In this document: positions 1 to 12,052 of the stretch, one piece after another
Numbering within the stretch: the stretch's first letter is position 1
How the letters are laid out: each line of letters begins with the position of its first letter
From: Ailanthus altissimus
Lineage: Eukaryota > Streptophyta > Magnoliopsida > Sapindales > Simaroubaceae
Assembly (NCBI GenBank): GCA_946807835.1
Contig: OX327691.1
Coordinates: 3,360,188-3,424,187, forward strand
Reading direction: 5' to 3'
Length of the DNA stretch: 64,000 bases
Made by a program: the position numbers and the translations under genes
Notes under the pieces: model-generated
What the model was told of the DNA's origin: nothing
Database searches by the model: none
The model's input: the letters and a program-made list of their open reading frames with translations, nothing else

Positions 1-77
1 TAAAATGGAAGTCCTTTAGTTTTTCATTTCAACTTGATTTTTTATGTACTAATAATATGACAAAGTATGAGGTAAAA
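1..77. other. Short AT-rich left flank
   Basis: This is sequence left of the first recognisable LTR edge. I see no gene or repeat in it. The bases TAAAA just before position 78 could be one half of a target-site duplication for the D1 LTR, but the other half is lost because D1 is truncated on its right. Confidence 0.5.
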
Positions 78-3000
78 TGACAGGACCCGCCCCGAGATCC
101 TTTATTGTAGATCCCAGCGGCTCTGTCGGGTACCCCAACAAAAGTTTCTCAGAATTTAACTGTGTAAGTTAAGAAATTTCGCGAGGCGTACCCCTTTTTA
201 GTTCTTGCTATTACTAAGAAAATCTTGAAATATACGTGAAATTGACTTTTTAAATTTAAAAAAATGGGCAGAGTTTCTCCTATTTTTCTAAAAATCCAAT
301 ATAAAACTTGCATAGAAATTGCTTTTCTATTTCAAACTGCTTTTCAATACTACCAAATAGGACCTCCGGTCCTTTTCAAAACTAATTCTAACACAACCCA
401 ATAATTTCATTTTGATCACAAAATTAGCATACTATAAAAAAAAAGTAAAATGATCATCATAATATCGAAACCTCTTCTTGTTTGTTAAAACATATGTACA
501 AATACACAAGCTGATAACTACTATACAGAAAGCAAAAAGAGTACTACTTAGCACATTTACATTTACAAAATGATCTTCAGATTTGACCCACTAATTAGCA
601 GTAGGAGAATTAGCAGCTTGCGTACCGAGGCCTGCACCTGGAAAGGGGGTTTAAAAAATATAAAACACAAAACGAGTGAGCTAAAGGAGCTCAATGAGTG
701 CATTTAAGATTTCAAATAAATTAAAATTCTGCATAAATATTAAATTCTAAAAGACATATATAAATCATGCTTCTAAAACTTGTATAAAGCTGTAAAATGG
801 TTTCTAACATTATATATCAATGAAATCTTGTCGAGCGAGTTTTATTTACATCTTCGAAAAACAATATCCAAAATCTGTAAGACATAATAATTAGCATTTA
901 CATATAAATGCATAATATGCGATCAATAGATCGAAATCTATTAAAGCCCTCGCTCGCCCTTTTTTTTGAAACTGTACCAATGGTAACCCTAAAACTCTAT
1001 ACTCACGCAACTACTCAACTAGCACCGCACACGTGAGTAGGTCATGGGGCGTCTCGACTACCAACATCCACTGTGACATCTTACTAGCTATGCAGCGGAA
1101 TCCTACATCGCATACATATAGCTAGACAATACCGTATACACATAGAGTGACTCACATGACTCGATAATCCGACTTCTCGGAGTTAGTGACATACTGTTGT
1201 GTGATTTCTATAACACAAACTAACGCAAGTGCATGTATCGCAACAAGTAATATATGATGAGAAAAGTGTCGATCCCACAGAGAATGATTTGTCTTTTCTA
1301 GTTTAAGTACTGAAATGGTGTCTTTCTACTATTATCCAGAAAATGATTTAATGTATGAGATTAAACTACTCAAGTAAAAGAACAACTTAATTATGCTAAG
1401 TGATAAACTAAATTATGAACAAGTTAAATTCAATATGAGAAATCCTAGGATTACAAACTATCCCCCATTATGCAAATAAATTCAGCAGAATCTCTTTGAT
1501 GTTTATTGGTTCTCAACTTGATATATTGACCAAAACACTCAACACATCACAAGCCTCTTTTGCAGGTCAAGTGAATCTATTCCATCCAATCAAATATCTA
1601 TATGTCTATGATAAATAAATTGAACAAAATTCATTAAGCACAAGTTTTATGAGCCATACATGCCTTATGAGTATATGTCTATCTCATATGAAACTCAAGT
1701 GTACTACACTATGATCATGCATCAATATGCTTAAGACTAAATACCTAAATGCCTTTGTCAAGTTTATTTAAGCATTTCTAGATCAATTTAACTACTAGCC
1801 AAGTAATCAAATAGCATTAAGCACAAGCACAATGAATATATCAAAAGCTGAATTAATACCATAAAAGAGAGAGCTAAAATCCATCACAAATGAGTTCAAG
1901 GATGTAATCCTAGATTAATGAAATTAGCTCATCATTAAACTACACAATCTTGAAACTAATTCCATCAATACATGTAAACTAAACATCTTACAACAAGTAA
2001 AGAATCAAAGAAAAGAAGACATCCCTGTCAAATGTCTTTGAAGTTGAAGCTTGCTTTCCTCCTCTTTGATTTCTCCAAACTTAGAAGTTAGGTGTTTCTT
2101 TGTGTTTCTAGCTGCTGTCCCAACTAGAGTCCTCTCTCAAAATGTAAGTTTTGAGCAAATAAATAGGTAAGAGCACGGAATTAGGGTGCATTTTGGGCTG
2201 CTTTTGGGTTTCCTGATTTTCAGGAACCTGTCACAATTTGTTGTCTAGGTCCCGGCGCCGCGGCGCTGCGATTTGGCGCTGCGGCGCTCACTTTCTGAAA
2301 TCCAGTGCTGCGGCACTGCACTGTAGCAACAGTGTTACTGTAGCAACAGTGCCTCCATTTGTATTTTTATCTCTAATGCTCCGATTTGCGTCCGTTTTCC
2401 GGTATTTTTGCTCCGATAATGATTAAACCTTTAAAGCAATACAACGATGCATAAATAGCCAAATTATTGAGATAAATTGAACAAATATCAAGTTAGGAAG
2501 ATAAAATAGTTTATACAATTACGCCTTATCACATACCCCTCTAAAACCTGCCCATGTGTACGGGATATACTGGCCGGGTCTTAAACCATCACCACCACTG
2601 TAATTTGAGGGTACCAATGGCATTTTAAAGCTAATGCAGTAGTTTTAAAGCTGTTTCTTAAACCGAACATGTAAAAGCATATCTATGGATATATATCAAA
2701 ATAATAAATCATGTTTATGCATTATAAGTACATAAAACATTCAATTTCATTATGCGAAAACATAATAAACGAAAGATAAACAAAATGATAAATTTTCACT
2801 TACAACCACTCCAAGCTTAATTTTGCTTTGGATTTCTGCTCCCGTTACTGGTCTCAATTTTCTTCACCTACACACCATAAATGACATTTAGAACTAATTC
2901 AAACGCTAGAATCTCATTTAACTACTAAACGCTCTAATCGGCATACAAAGCCAGAATGGATACTACTTTTTGATTTTCATTTACGGAGTCATTTAATCTA

Positions 3001-3837
3001 ATCTAACTCACCATCCGACGCCCTGAAATTTTTTTAACACCCTATAACTTTGGTTGGACATAATTGACCTTCACCTTTCCAAAATAGACAATTATGTCCC
3101 ATTTTCTTCTTTTTTGATTTTCCATCATCCATATATATTCAATTTACATAAGGCACCATTTATACACTACAATTCAACCAAAACACACTCAACCCTAACT
3201 TCCCTAAAGTGGCTGAATTTACATCCACCACCCAACACATTTATTTTCTCAATTTCTTGTGCCAATAGTATCAAAATCAAGCCAATTTCATTCTAATGCC
3301 ATAATTACAATCAATTGAAGTCTCTACATCAAAGTCACCCAAACTTTAATTCTTACCTTGCCAATTTCTTCAATTTAATGACTCCTTCAAGCTCCACACT
3401 AGAATTCAACTCAATTTAAACCAAGAATACACACAAGAACATCAATTGTAGTAATCTTAAAAGTTCACATATCATCCTCACAAAACAATACTTTTCTTAC
3501 ATTATTTTCTTGAATTTCCACTAATGGAGGCTTTAATTGATCTTAGAAACTTGTATTTGACCTTATTTTAGTTTGATTAAGCATTAAAAATCATCAAAAA
3601 GAAACTTGAAATTTCACTGTAGTAGCACCCCTCTTCACTTGGACGAATTTTGCTTCTCTTTTGCTCTAAGTGTTATGCTTTTAATCTTATAAAATTTCTA
3701 CACACTTCTACTTTATATATAGTGCTCCCTCAATTGATCAATTTGCCCCTCAACTTACTCTAAATTTTTAATTTGCCATTAGTTGAAAACTAAGTATGTA
3801 ATTAGTTCCTTTGTAACTATCTAGTTAGAATAGTCAA
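78..3837 (-). mobile_element. LTR family D, copy 1 (truncated), interrupted by F1
   Basis: This copy aligns along its length with 53208-55981 and starts with the same TGACAGGACC edge. Most of the extra length is the F1 solo LTR at 1195-2531. Homology stops near 3837, so about 360 bp of the right side seen in copy 2 (55620-55981) is missing and the sequence passes into a copia reverse transcriptase. Orientation is inferred: read on the minus strand the family would start TGTAATATCC and end GGGTCCTGTCA, which resembles long LTRs of chromoviral (Tekay/Del-like) gypsy elements. It has no coding capacity; short open frames in it are in AT-rich, non-conserved sequence. Confidence 0.8.
1195..2531 (-). 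mobile_element. Solo LTR, family F, copy F1
   Basis: This 1337-bp block begins TGTTGTGTG and ends CTTATCA, and is flanked by a perfect 5-bp duplication CATAC (1190-1194 and 2532-2536). The uninterrupted target is visible in D copy 2 near 54330, which confirms insertion into D1. It is closely similar to 45210-46570 and, inverted, to 25731-27079. No internal retroelement sequence lies next to it, so it is a solo LTR. The minus orientation is inferred because the left edge carries the GTCGATCCCA-type tract that in element C lies at the 3' end of the LTR. A GC-rich CCGCGGC cluster sits near 2250-2345. Confidence 0.88.
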
Positions 3838-4470
3838 ATTGACAATCCCGAACCAAGAAGAATCGTGTGTGTATAAAAAGAACAGTGGGAGCATGGTAGT
3901 CCTCTTGGTTCTTTATGTGGATGACATACTCATTATCAAATTTTTTCCATGAAAGAATTAGGAGAGGCTTCCTATATACTAGGTATAAAGCTTTATAGAG
4001 ATATAGTTAGGAGGCTTATAAAACTCTCTCAATCATCGTATATAGATAATGTCTTGGAAATGTATAATTTTAGTAACTATAAGATAGTTAATATACATTT
4101 TAGACATAGCGTTCATCTTTCGAGGAAGATGTGTCCTCAAGGTGAAGATAAAAATGTTAGAATGTCTAATGTATCATATGCATCAGCTGTAGGAAGCTTG
4201 ATGTATGCCATGATGTGTACGAGACCTGACATCAGTATAGCTATAAGTGTTACAAGCCAGTATCAGTTTGATCCAAGCGAAGGCCATTAGATGGTTGTGA
4301 AACATGTCCTCATATATCTTAAAGGTACTAAGGATAAGTTTTTGATATACGGAGAAAGTGACTTACAAGTAAGAGGATATACAGATTCAGACTTCCAGTC
4401 TAATCTAGATAATAAAAAGTATACATCTGAATATGTATTCATTCTCAACGGTGCTGCAGTTAGTTGAAAG
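3838..4470 (+). pseudogene. Copia-1 reverse transcriptase to RNase H fragment (5'-truncated)
   Basis: Translation gives the C-terminal half of a Ty1/copia reverse transcriptase and the start of RNase H. Visible landmarks are the catalytic YVDD box at 3914-3925, then LGEASYILGIK, the Ser/Lys-rich linker ending in KMCPQ, YASAVGSLMYAM, and CTRPDIS. A frameshift lies near 3945 after the YVDD segment. In-frame stops replace expected tryptophans at the EGHW-like site (about 4288) and at the AVSW-like site (about 4464), both TGG to TAG or TGA. Everything upstream of RT is lost at the junction with D1. The frame is cut at 4470 by LTR E2 and resumes at 8877. It is a dead remnant. Confidence 0.9.
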
Positions 4471-7400
4471 TTTTATCGAGGATCTAATATACGTGGGTGT
4501 ATGCATGTGAAATAGTATTTATTGCATAAAATATGTATCTTATACATATTTAACGTTGAGGAATAATTAAATCATGCAATAGACACAATAAATAATATAT
4601 TAATCATATTAATATATTTGAAGGGTTGAAAAATTACCAAAATGTGTAACGTTATACACGTGTGTCCTCAGAGTCCGCCTGGAGACCAACTTGTTGGCAG
4701 TTCTATGTTGGGATTTGTGCTTACGTGCCATCCCTTTTTGTGTATAAATATTTACTTTATGTTTATACAATGATGATTTCAATATATCACTAATTATATT
4801 ATATATAAATATGGTAAGATGCTTGTAACGTTTTAGACATTGTATGATCTGAAAGAGTTCAGATCTGATCTAAAGGAGTTTAGATGAGAACTAAGAGTTA
4901 GTAAAATCTAAATAGTTAGAGCCTTGTCTAAAATAGAACAAAGACCTAAGAATATATTAGTAATGACATAGTTGCAATTACAAATGGTGCTAGGAAATAT
5001 TGTTATGCAAATATGTTCTTAAATTTAATGTTCTTGATCTATCTTAACTAATGCAGGTCTATTAGTGAAGACCTTAATATATATATAGATCAGTGTATGT
5101 CTATATTTGGGTAGTCCAGATGGTTAGTCTTAGCAGACATGAGTTTAGTGGAAACTCGTATAGAGATACAAGTATTCAGTAAGGATTGAATATTGAACAG
5201 ACTCACAAAGATCTCCAATAGACATCCCATAAAGCCGTCAATGAAGGATCTTTTGAGTTGAGTAGTATTCGTGGTCCTTAGATCTGAGTGCCACGGTGGA
5301 CTTGTGAGTGATCCATCATACTTTGGTTCCACACATGTCAGATACCTTTCATGGTCTGACCGCTGGGTGTCGCTGGGTATGGTCTGATGCTCATGGAGTC
5401 CGGTGTGTACAGATATGGGATCCATCAACTCAATTGGGTGAGTAAAATATCCTGCAACTGCAAGATTGTGTTTCAGAAAGTCTTATGGCCATAAGCAGAC
5501 ATATCCGAGAATTAATTTTATCCTCGGGAAAATAATATCGTAAAAGTGTTTACAGATATTATTTATTGAAATACAAATCTAGAGATAGGTTTGTGGTTGA
5601 GCAAATGGAGACTTGACGGTGTTGATCTATATCTCCACTCTTCAAGGATATTTATGATGGAAGGATTATACGAATATGTTATAACCTCAACTTGTATGGT
5701 CTAATGCGCCGTTTTGTAATATCTGTAACATGTGTGTGGGACATTGTTCATAGACGTGTGAAATAGTTTCATATGACAAATCGGGTATGGACCTAGAGAG
5801 TCTCATAATATGAAGTGTACTCGTTGTGCACTGGGGCAGCAAATTGGATTGAACAATTAATCCAACAATTTTCAGCAAAATGAAAAATGTTTCAAGGTTC
5901 CTTTTATTATTCACTTCTCAACAATTGAATGTAAAATACATTATTGGTTTACAAGAGTTGTTAACCAATAAGAAATTGACAAGTGACATAATCTTGCTTC
6001 ATAAATAATTTACCATGTATTTACCTATTTACCTTACTTGGTAAATACATATATGGTAAATGTAAATATTCAAAATAGTTTTGAATTATTAATATTTTAT
6101 ATATTAATCAAATTATTATTATTAATTGGAATAAGTGGCAAACACCATTTACTAATGGAGAATGCACTTGTTATTAATAATAAAGAATGTTGGCCACTTA
6201 GAAATTCTTAAATGATGCACTAAGGAAGTGGTGAAACCACTTAGCATTGTTTAAATGCCATTAACTCTCTAGAAATTGATTCAAATGGTTGAATCAAATT
6301 GATGAGTGAAAAATATGATTGATTAATGTTTGTAATGGCAAACATGGATAAGTAGTGGTGGAGCACTAAGAGAAATCATTCTTTGCACTTAATTAAGAAT
6401 TGAAAGAGTTCAATTTGAAAAATTAAAGTGTGAAATTCGTTCTAGGAGAAAGAAGAGAGAATTGAGAGCATTTCATAAGTGTTTTTCTCAAAGTGTTGAG
6501 AGAAAATACAAAGGCTTACTAAGGTTCAACATAAAAAGTTGTAAAGAACTAAAGAAAAGACTTAATTCTTCTTATCTCTTGGTAGTAATCACTCATAAGG
6601 ACAAATTATTTTAAGTGTTAAAACAATCATTTGCTGAAAATTCAAGGCTGTCATTCTAGCTTCACAATCCCACCGGATTTAGTTGTGAACTAGAATTGTG
6701 CAAGGGAACACTTCAAGGTGAGCTCAACAAATTGAAGCTTGGAGTTCTTGAAGAATTGTAAAGCTACCTTCATAACCGGATAGGTTATTTATTTACAATT
6801 CATTTTATATCATGCATGAATATATATATGAGATATATATGTGCTTGAATGATCATACATGTGATTACATGCTTGAGTTTGTTACATATTGTATAACATG
6901 TATGAATACTTCCGTTGCGTATTTAATTTTCTTTTGAAATTATTTGCATCTATACACATTACACACCATATCACAACATTCTAGTCACCAACTCAGTGGG
7001 CTTGGTAAGTTAGAACAAAAGCTCCAAAATCTAGCACAAGATTAAACCTTAACCCCTTAAAATAGCCGATTGTGTGTATTTTTTCTTTTTTTTAAAAAAA
7101 ATCAAATAGAAATTGAAATAATTCACAATTACTTCTCACAGCCTCAAAGAAGGAAAAATGAAACAAACTCATTTTGTTTCCCCGTTCTCCTTCACGACCT
7201 CACAAGAAGAAAAATGAAACAATTTTATTTTTCTTCTTATTTCTTCACCTGACACACACACACACACTTTTGCACACAACATCTCAATATATATATAAGT
7301 AATAATAATATTATATATTATAAAATATAACACTTGTCCACCTTTTTGGATAAAAATATTATTATAATAAATAATAATATAATAATAAAAATGGATGACA

Positions 7401-8876
7401 ACTATATGTCATCAATAATAAAATAATATTATATACTATACTAATATATAATAATGAGATATTATGATTGTTTAACAATTAAATAATTATTATGTGAAAT
7501 AACTATTTTACCCCTCATAAATAGTTACCAAGTCTACCCCTTAGCGGGTCCCATCAAATTCCACACTTAGATAAACTCAACCGAGGGACCACAATGCGCC
7601 ACGTGTCATTATACAATTAATAAATAAAATTATTGACTAATTATTGTATTTAACACTTAAATACAGATACACGTATTTCTGTGGTAGTGTTGGATATTAC
7701 TGGATTAAACAATTTAATCTGATACGTTACCTTAGTGCACAACGCGTACACTCTATATCGTGGGACTCTCTAGGTCTACGCCCGATTCGTCAAATGAAAA
7801 TATTCCATAAGTTTGTAAACATTGCTCCACGCACACATCACAAAATACAAATCAGCGCATCGACCATCCAAGCTGGGGTCACAACGCATACATATAGTCT
7901 TTCCGTCATGATATCCTAGCTGTGCGAGGATATAGATTATCACCATCAAACCCCTATGTGCTCATCCATATCATATCCCCAGATTTGTATCTCACTGAAC
8001 AATGTGTGCAAACTCCTTTGCTATATTGTTCCACCCTGGCGAAAACTCTTTTCCCAGGATTAATGCTTGTGGCCACAAGACTTTTTGAGATATCTAACTC
8101 CCTATGCGAGTTGACAGATCCCATATTTGTACACACTGGACTCCATAAGCATCGAATCATACCCAGCGACACCTAATGGTTACACCATGAAAGGTCTGTG
8201 ACATGCATAGAACCAAAGTATGGTGGATCACTTACAAGCCTACCGTGGCACTCAGGTCAAAGAACCACATATACTACTCAACTCGAGAGGACCCTCCGTT
8301 GACGGCTTACAAAGGGTGTTTATCAGAGACCCTCGTGAGTCTGTCCTATATCCAGTCCTAACTGGATACCCATATGTCAATACGAGCTCTAAGCTCACGG
8401 TTGGCTTGGAACAACTATTTATACCCTATAGGTACGACATATGTTGATCTATATAAAGATATCTACCGATAGACCCGCATCGATAGAAATAGATCATGGA
8501 TAATATTCGAGAACATACTTGTGCAACTGACATTTTCTGACACCTGATTGTAACTATGTAATTACTAGTATATTCTCATGTCTATGTTCCATTACAAATA
8601 AGGCTCCAACATTTGAATTTTTGCTGAGTATTATAACTAGCTAACAATTACTTGTGCTAACATTTAGTATTTATATCTCTCAACGTGGCCAATTGTGGGC
8701 TATTATCTAAACTCATTTAAATAAGATTTGAACTCCTTCAGATCATACAATATATGTAATATTTCATTGCATAGTACCATTTAAATAGGTATTAGCGATT
8801 TAATGGAAATGTACACATGTATAAATACATAAGTATATATACATTCAAAGATGGAATGTAAGCACCAACCCTAATA
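4471..8876 (-). mobile_element. LTR family E, copy E2, inserted in copia-1 RNase H and itself holding E1
   Basis: This is a divergent minus-oriented copy of the LTR family that also forms the copia-1 3' LTR. The left end (4471-4520) resembles the left end of E3 at 12053. After removal of E1 the sequence continues at 6984, and 7640-8860 matches the conserved blocks of E3. The right end near 8871 reads, on the minus strand, GGTTGGTGCTTAC, like the family start. The flanking GAAAG (4466-4470) and AAAAG (8877-8881) could be a mutated TSD. Removing this block restores the RNase H reading. I see no genes in it; 7260-7500 is simple AT-rich sequence with a short CA run. Confidence 0.72.
4706..6978 (+). 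mobile_element. Solo LTR, family E, copy E1
   Basis: This 2273-bp block begins TGTTGGGATTTGTGC and ends ATATCACAACA. It is flanked by a perfect 5-bp duplication TTCTA (4701-4705 and 6979-6983). It is homologous to E3 (inverted) and to E4, the 3' LTR of copia-1. No internal sequence is attached, so it is a solo LTR sitting inside the older LTR copy E2. A block around 5270-5430, containing CTGGGTGTCGCTGGGTATGG, is strongly conserved in all four family copies. Confidence 0.88.
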
Positions 8877-9264
8877 AAAAGAGCAACAAATAGTCATCTA
8901 TAGCTGATTCCATAATAGAGGCAGAATATATTGCAGCCTCAGAAGTAGCAAAAGAAGTAGTGTGGATACGCAAATTTGTTTCTAAACTTGGAATAGTTCC
9001 AAGTGCAATGGATCCTATACCATTTTTTATGACAACAACGGAGCCATTGCACAAGCTAAATAGCCGAGAGCACACCAAAAGTCTAAGCATGTAGAAAGGA
9101 AATACCATATCATTAGAGAAATCTTGGCTAGAGAAGATGTAATAGTTTGTAGAGTAGATTGTATAAATAATGTAGTGGACCCACTTACTAAAGCCTTAAC
9201 TCTAAAAGTATTTGAAAGACATGTGGAGTCAATGGACATTCGATACCATCGTGAATGGCACTAA
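8877..9264 (+). pseudogene. Copia-1 RNase H C-terminal fragment
   Basis: Translation shows the end of a copia RNase H. Recognisable pieces include SSIADSIIEAEYIAASE, AKEVVWIRKFVSKLGIVP, the DNNGAIAQAK segment, HVERKYHIIREI and VDPLTKAL. A one-base shift lies before the DNNGAIAQAK segment and a stop interrupts it. The frame ends with TAA at 9262-9264, immediately before the polypurine tract. It is the continuation of the fragment ending at 4470, separated by LTR E2. The RNase H acidic residues in the EAEYIA and DNNGA boxes are still readable, but the gene is broken. Confidence 0.9.
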
Positions 9265-9277
9265 AGCAAGTGAGAGT
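9263..9277 (+). promoter_or_regulatory. Polypurine tract of copia-1
   Basis: AAAGCAAGTGAGAGT lies directly between the pol stop codon and the TGTTGGG start of the 3' LTR. This is the usual place of the plus-strand primer in copia elements, whose tract usually reads like AAGTGGGAGATT. Confidence 0.75.
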
Positions 9278-11450
9278 TGTTGGGATTTGTGCTTACGTGT
9301 TATCCTTTTATATATGAATGTTTGTTTAATATTTATACTAGTATTATCATTTCATTAAAACCCTAATTATATTTTATATATAGTAAGGTGCTTGTAACGT
9401 TTCAGACATTATATATTTGAAAGAGTTCAGATTTGATCTAAATAAGTTTAAATCAGTACTAAGAATTAGCAACGCTAAGAGTTATAAATACTAAGAGTTG
9501 GTATTGATAAGATTTATTAGGTTATAAAAGTCAGCGATATCTAAAAAGTTAGAGCCTTGTCTAAAACAGGATAAAAACCTAAGAATATATTAGTAATGAC
9601 GTAGTTGTAAAGAGTTGTAAATAGTGTTAGAAAATGTCATCATGTAAATATGTTCTCAAATATTATATTCTTGATCTATCTCACTGATGGTGGTCTGTCA
9701 GTGAATACTTTAATAAATATATAGATCGGTGTATATCTATATTTGGATAGTCCAGATGGTTAATCTTAGCAAACCATGAGTTTAGTGGAAGCTCGTATAG
9801 AGATACAGGTATTCAGTAAGAATTGAATACTCAACAAACTCACTAAGACCGCTAATAAACATCTCAAAAAGCTCTTATGGAAGGTTTTTCGAGTTGAGTA
9901 GTATTTGTGGTCCCTTGACCTGAGTGTCACGGTGGGTTTATGAGTGATCTACCATACTTTGGTTTCACACATGTTAGAAACCTTTCATGGTTTAACCACT
10001 GGGTGTCGCTGGGTATGGTCCGATGCTCATGGAGTCTGGTGTGCATAGATATGGGATCCATCAGCTCATTTGGATGAGTAATATATCATAATGCTCTAAG
10101 ATTGTATTTAGAAAGTCTTATGGTCATAAGCAATAATTCCCGAAAAAATAATATCATAAATGTGTTAGGGAATATTATTTATTCAAATACAATTCTGGAG
10201 ATAAGCTTTCTCATAATCTATATCTCCGGTATACTCAGATATAAATGATAGATGGATTATACGAATATGTTATAACTTCAACTTGTATGGTCTAACATGC
10301 CACTTTGTAATATCCGTAACATGTGTGTGAGGCATCGTTCACAAACGTATGAAAGAGTTCCATATGACAATTCGGGCGTGGATTTAGAGAGTTTCACAAT
10401 ATGAAGTGTACTAGGGCAGCATTATGGATTGAATAGTCCCATCTTAGAAATTTCAGCAAACTAAAAATATATTTCAGAGTTTATCGGGTTGTGCTATTGT
10501 CTAGACTTAAATGTTAAGTAAATCACTTAATTAGTTAACAAGAGTTATTAATTAATTAGATGTTAACAAGTGGCATAATTTTGAACAATGAATTGTTTCA
10601 CCATGAATTCACCAATTAACTATGTTAGTAAAATCAAATAAGGTAAATATTAATTATTAAAATAGTTTTTGAATAATTAAATAAATATTATTTAAATAAA
10701 TAAAATATGATTTTTATTTATTTGTTATTTTATTCCTAAGTGGAAGACATACTTAATTTGAGAAATATAAATTAAATTAAGTGGAGCACCATTTTGTAGA
10801 ATTAATGGTCAATTTTATTAGACCATTAAAAATAGCCACAAAAAATTATTTTTGGTTGTTGGCCACCAAAAATTATTTTTGGTTGTAGGCTACTTAACCT
10901 AATTTTGGTGGAGCAGTTTTGAAGTGCTTAGAGCACAAAAATTAGTGTGAATTTATTTTAATTAACAAGGGAGAAGAAAAAATTGGTGGAAGGTGAGAGG
11001 ACATTGAAGAGAGTTTAGTTTTTGGAGAGTTTTCTTTGAACAAAGAGTTGTGAGAAAAAATCAAGAGAAAGAAAAATAAATTTATGTTATTTTTCTTTCT
11101 TTCGATTTTTTCTCGCAACTATTTGTTCAAAGAAAACTTATTTTTCTGTAAAAAACAAAACCTTGTTGCTAGAAGTTTAATTGCCGCTATTCTAGCTTCA
11201 CAATCCCACCGGATTGTTGTGAACTAGAATTAAACAATAGTGCACTTCGGGGTGAGCTCAAAGTTGGGGCTAAGAAAAATTTAGAATTGAAATCTTCACC
11301 GAAGGTCATCAAAAGTATCTTTTTATAATCTTAAGTTGTTAATGATTTAAGTTACAGTTGATTACATGCTAATTCTGTTGGGAAATTCATGTATATGATA
11401 CATGTATTTAGTTTTTTCAACATGTATACAATCACATGCATACACCCTAA
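9278..11450 (+). mobile_element. 3' LTR of copia-1 (family E, copy E4)
   Basis: It starts TGTTGGGATTTGTGCTTACG just after the polypurine tract and matches E1 over most of its length. The conserved block at about 9930-10070 is present. The right end is not clean: homology with the family fades between about 11380 and 11450, before the TNP2 coding sequence begins, so the terminus is approximate and may be truncated. At over 2 kb it is long for a copia LTR. No genes are visible within it. Confidence 0.8.
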
Positions 11451-11463
11451 AACAAGTTAATAT

Positions 11464-12052
11464 TTGTACCCTAGATGTTGTAAATACACTAAATTGTCAG
11501 GGTTGAGGAAGTTGTACAACATCAAGGGGAAACATAGGTGGTTAGACAAGAGTTTTTCTGAGTTGTTAAATTGCCTTCACAACATTCTTTTTAAAAATAA
11601 TGTATTTCTCACTTTTACATATAAAGCGAAAAAAAATACTAAGTACTTTGGGCATTAAGTATGATAAGATAGATGCATGTCCTAATGATTATATCTTATA
11701 TAGAAAATTTTATGAACATCTTTCTCAATGGCCAACAGTTGGTACATCAAGGTGGAAGAAACAAGTGAAGAACTTTGTAAAGAATTCAAATAAACTTTCT
11801 GCTAAAGTCTTATGACATTTTCCAATCATTCCATGGGTGAGACGTTTGTTTCAATCTCCTTAAACAACTAAGGACTTGATTTGGCATATAACTAAGAGTG
11901 AAAATTATGGTAAGCTTCGACATCCAACTGACTTTGCATCTGAGAGCAGAAACTTTAGAATGGCTTATCTGCTGATGATGTTAATCCTCATAGAACTCTC
12001 AGTAGTAATTATAGTTGTTGGCTTGTTATAATTATGAACTATTGTTGGGAAT
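11464..12052 (+). pseudogene. CACTA (En/Spm-type) TNP2 transposase, N-terminal part
   Basis: The translation matches the N-terminal region of plant TNP2-type transposases. In order it shows CKYTKLSGLRKLYN, a SFSELLN segment, YDKIDACPNDYILY, a degenerate Cys-poor TSRWKK motif, KLSAKVL, then DLIWH and GKLRHPTDFASESRN, ending at VIIMNY. An in-frame TGA stands where family members have an arginine after AKVL, and at least two frame changes occur between 11650 and 12000. The usual CPxCG-type cysteine pair is not readable. The reading is cut at 12052 by solo LTR E3 and continues at 14443 with NLPLWVCMK. The upstream part and the element's terminal inverted repeats are not found. Confidence 0.88.

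Noticed and set aside
3054..3296. Small protein conserved between 3054-3296 and 54837-55082
   Set aside because: Both are the same position in D-family LTR copies; similarity reflects LTR homology, overlapping frames are equally open, and there is no known domain.
5090..5428. Conserved open frames in LTR family E (also at 13588-13935 and 7922-8447)
   Set aside because: They coincide with the conserved LTR block, occur on both strands and in different lengths, and are not maintained between copies.
7260..7500. A MITE or hairpin element in the AT-rich stretch of E2
   Set aside because: No inverted ends or TSD could be found; the stretch is simple AT-rich sequence with a short CA run.
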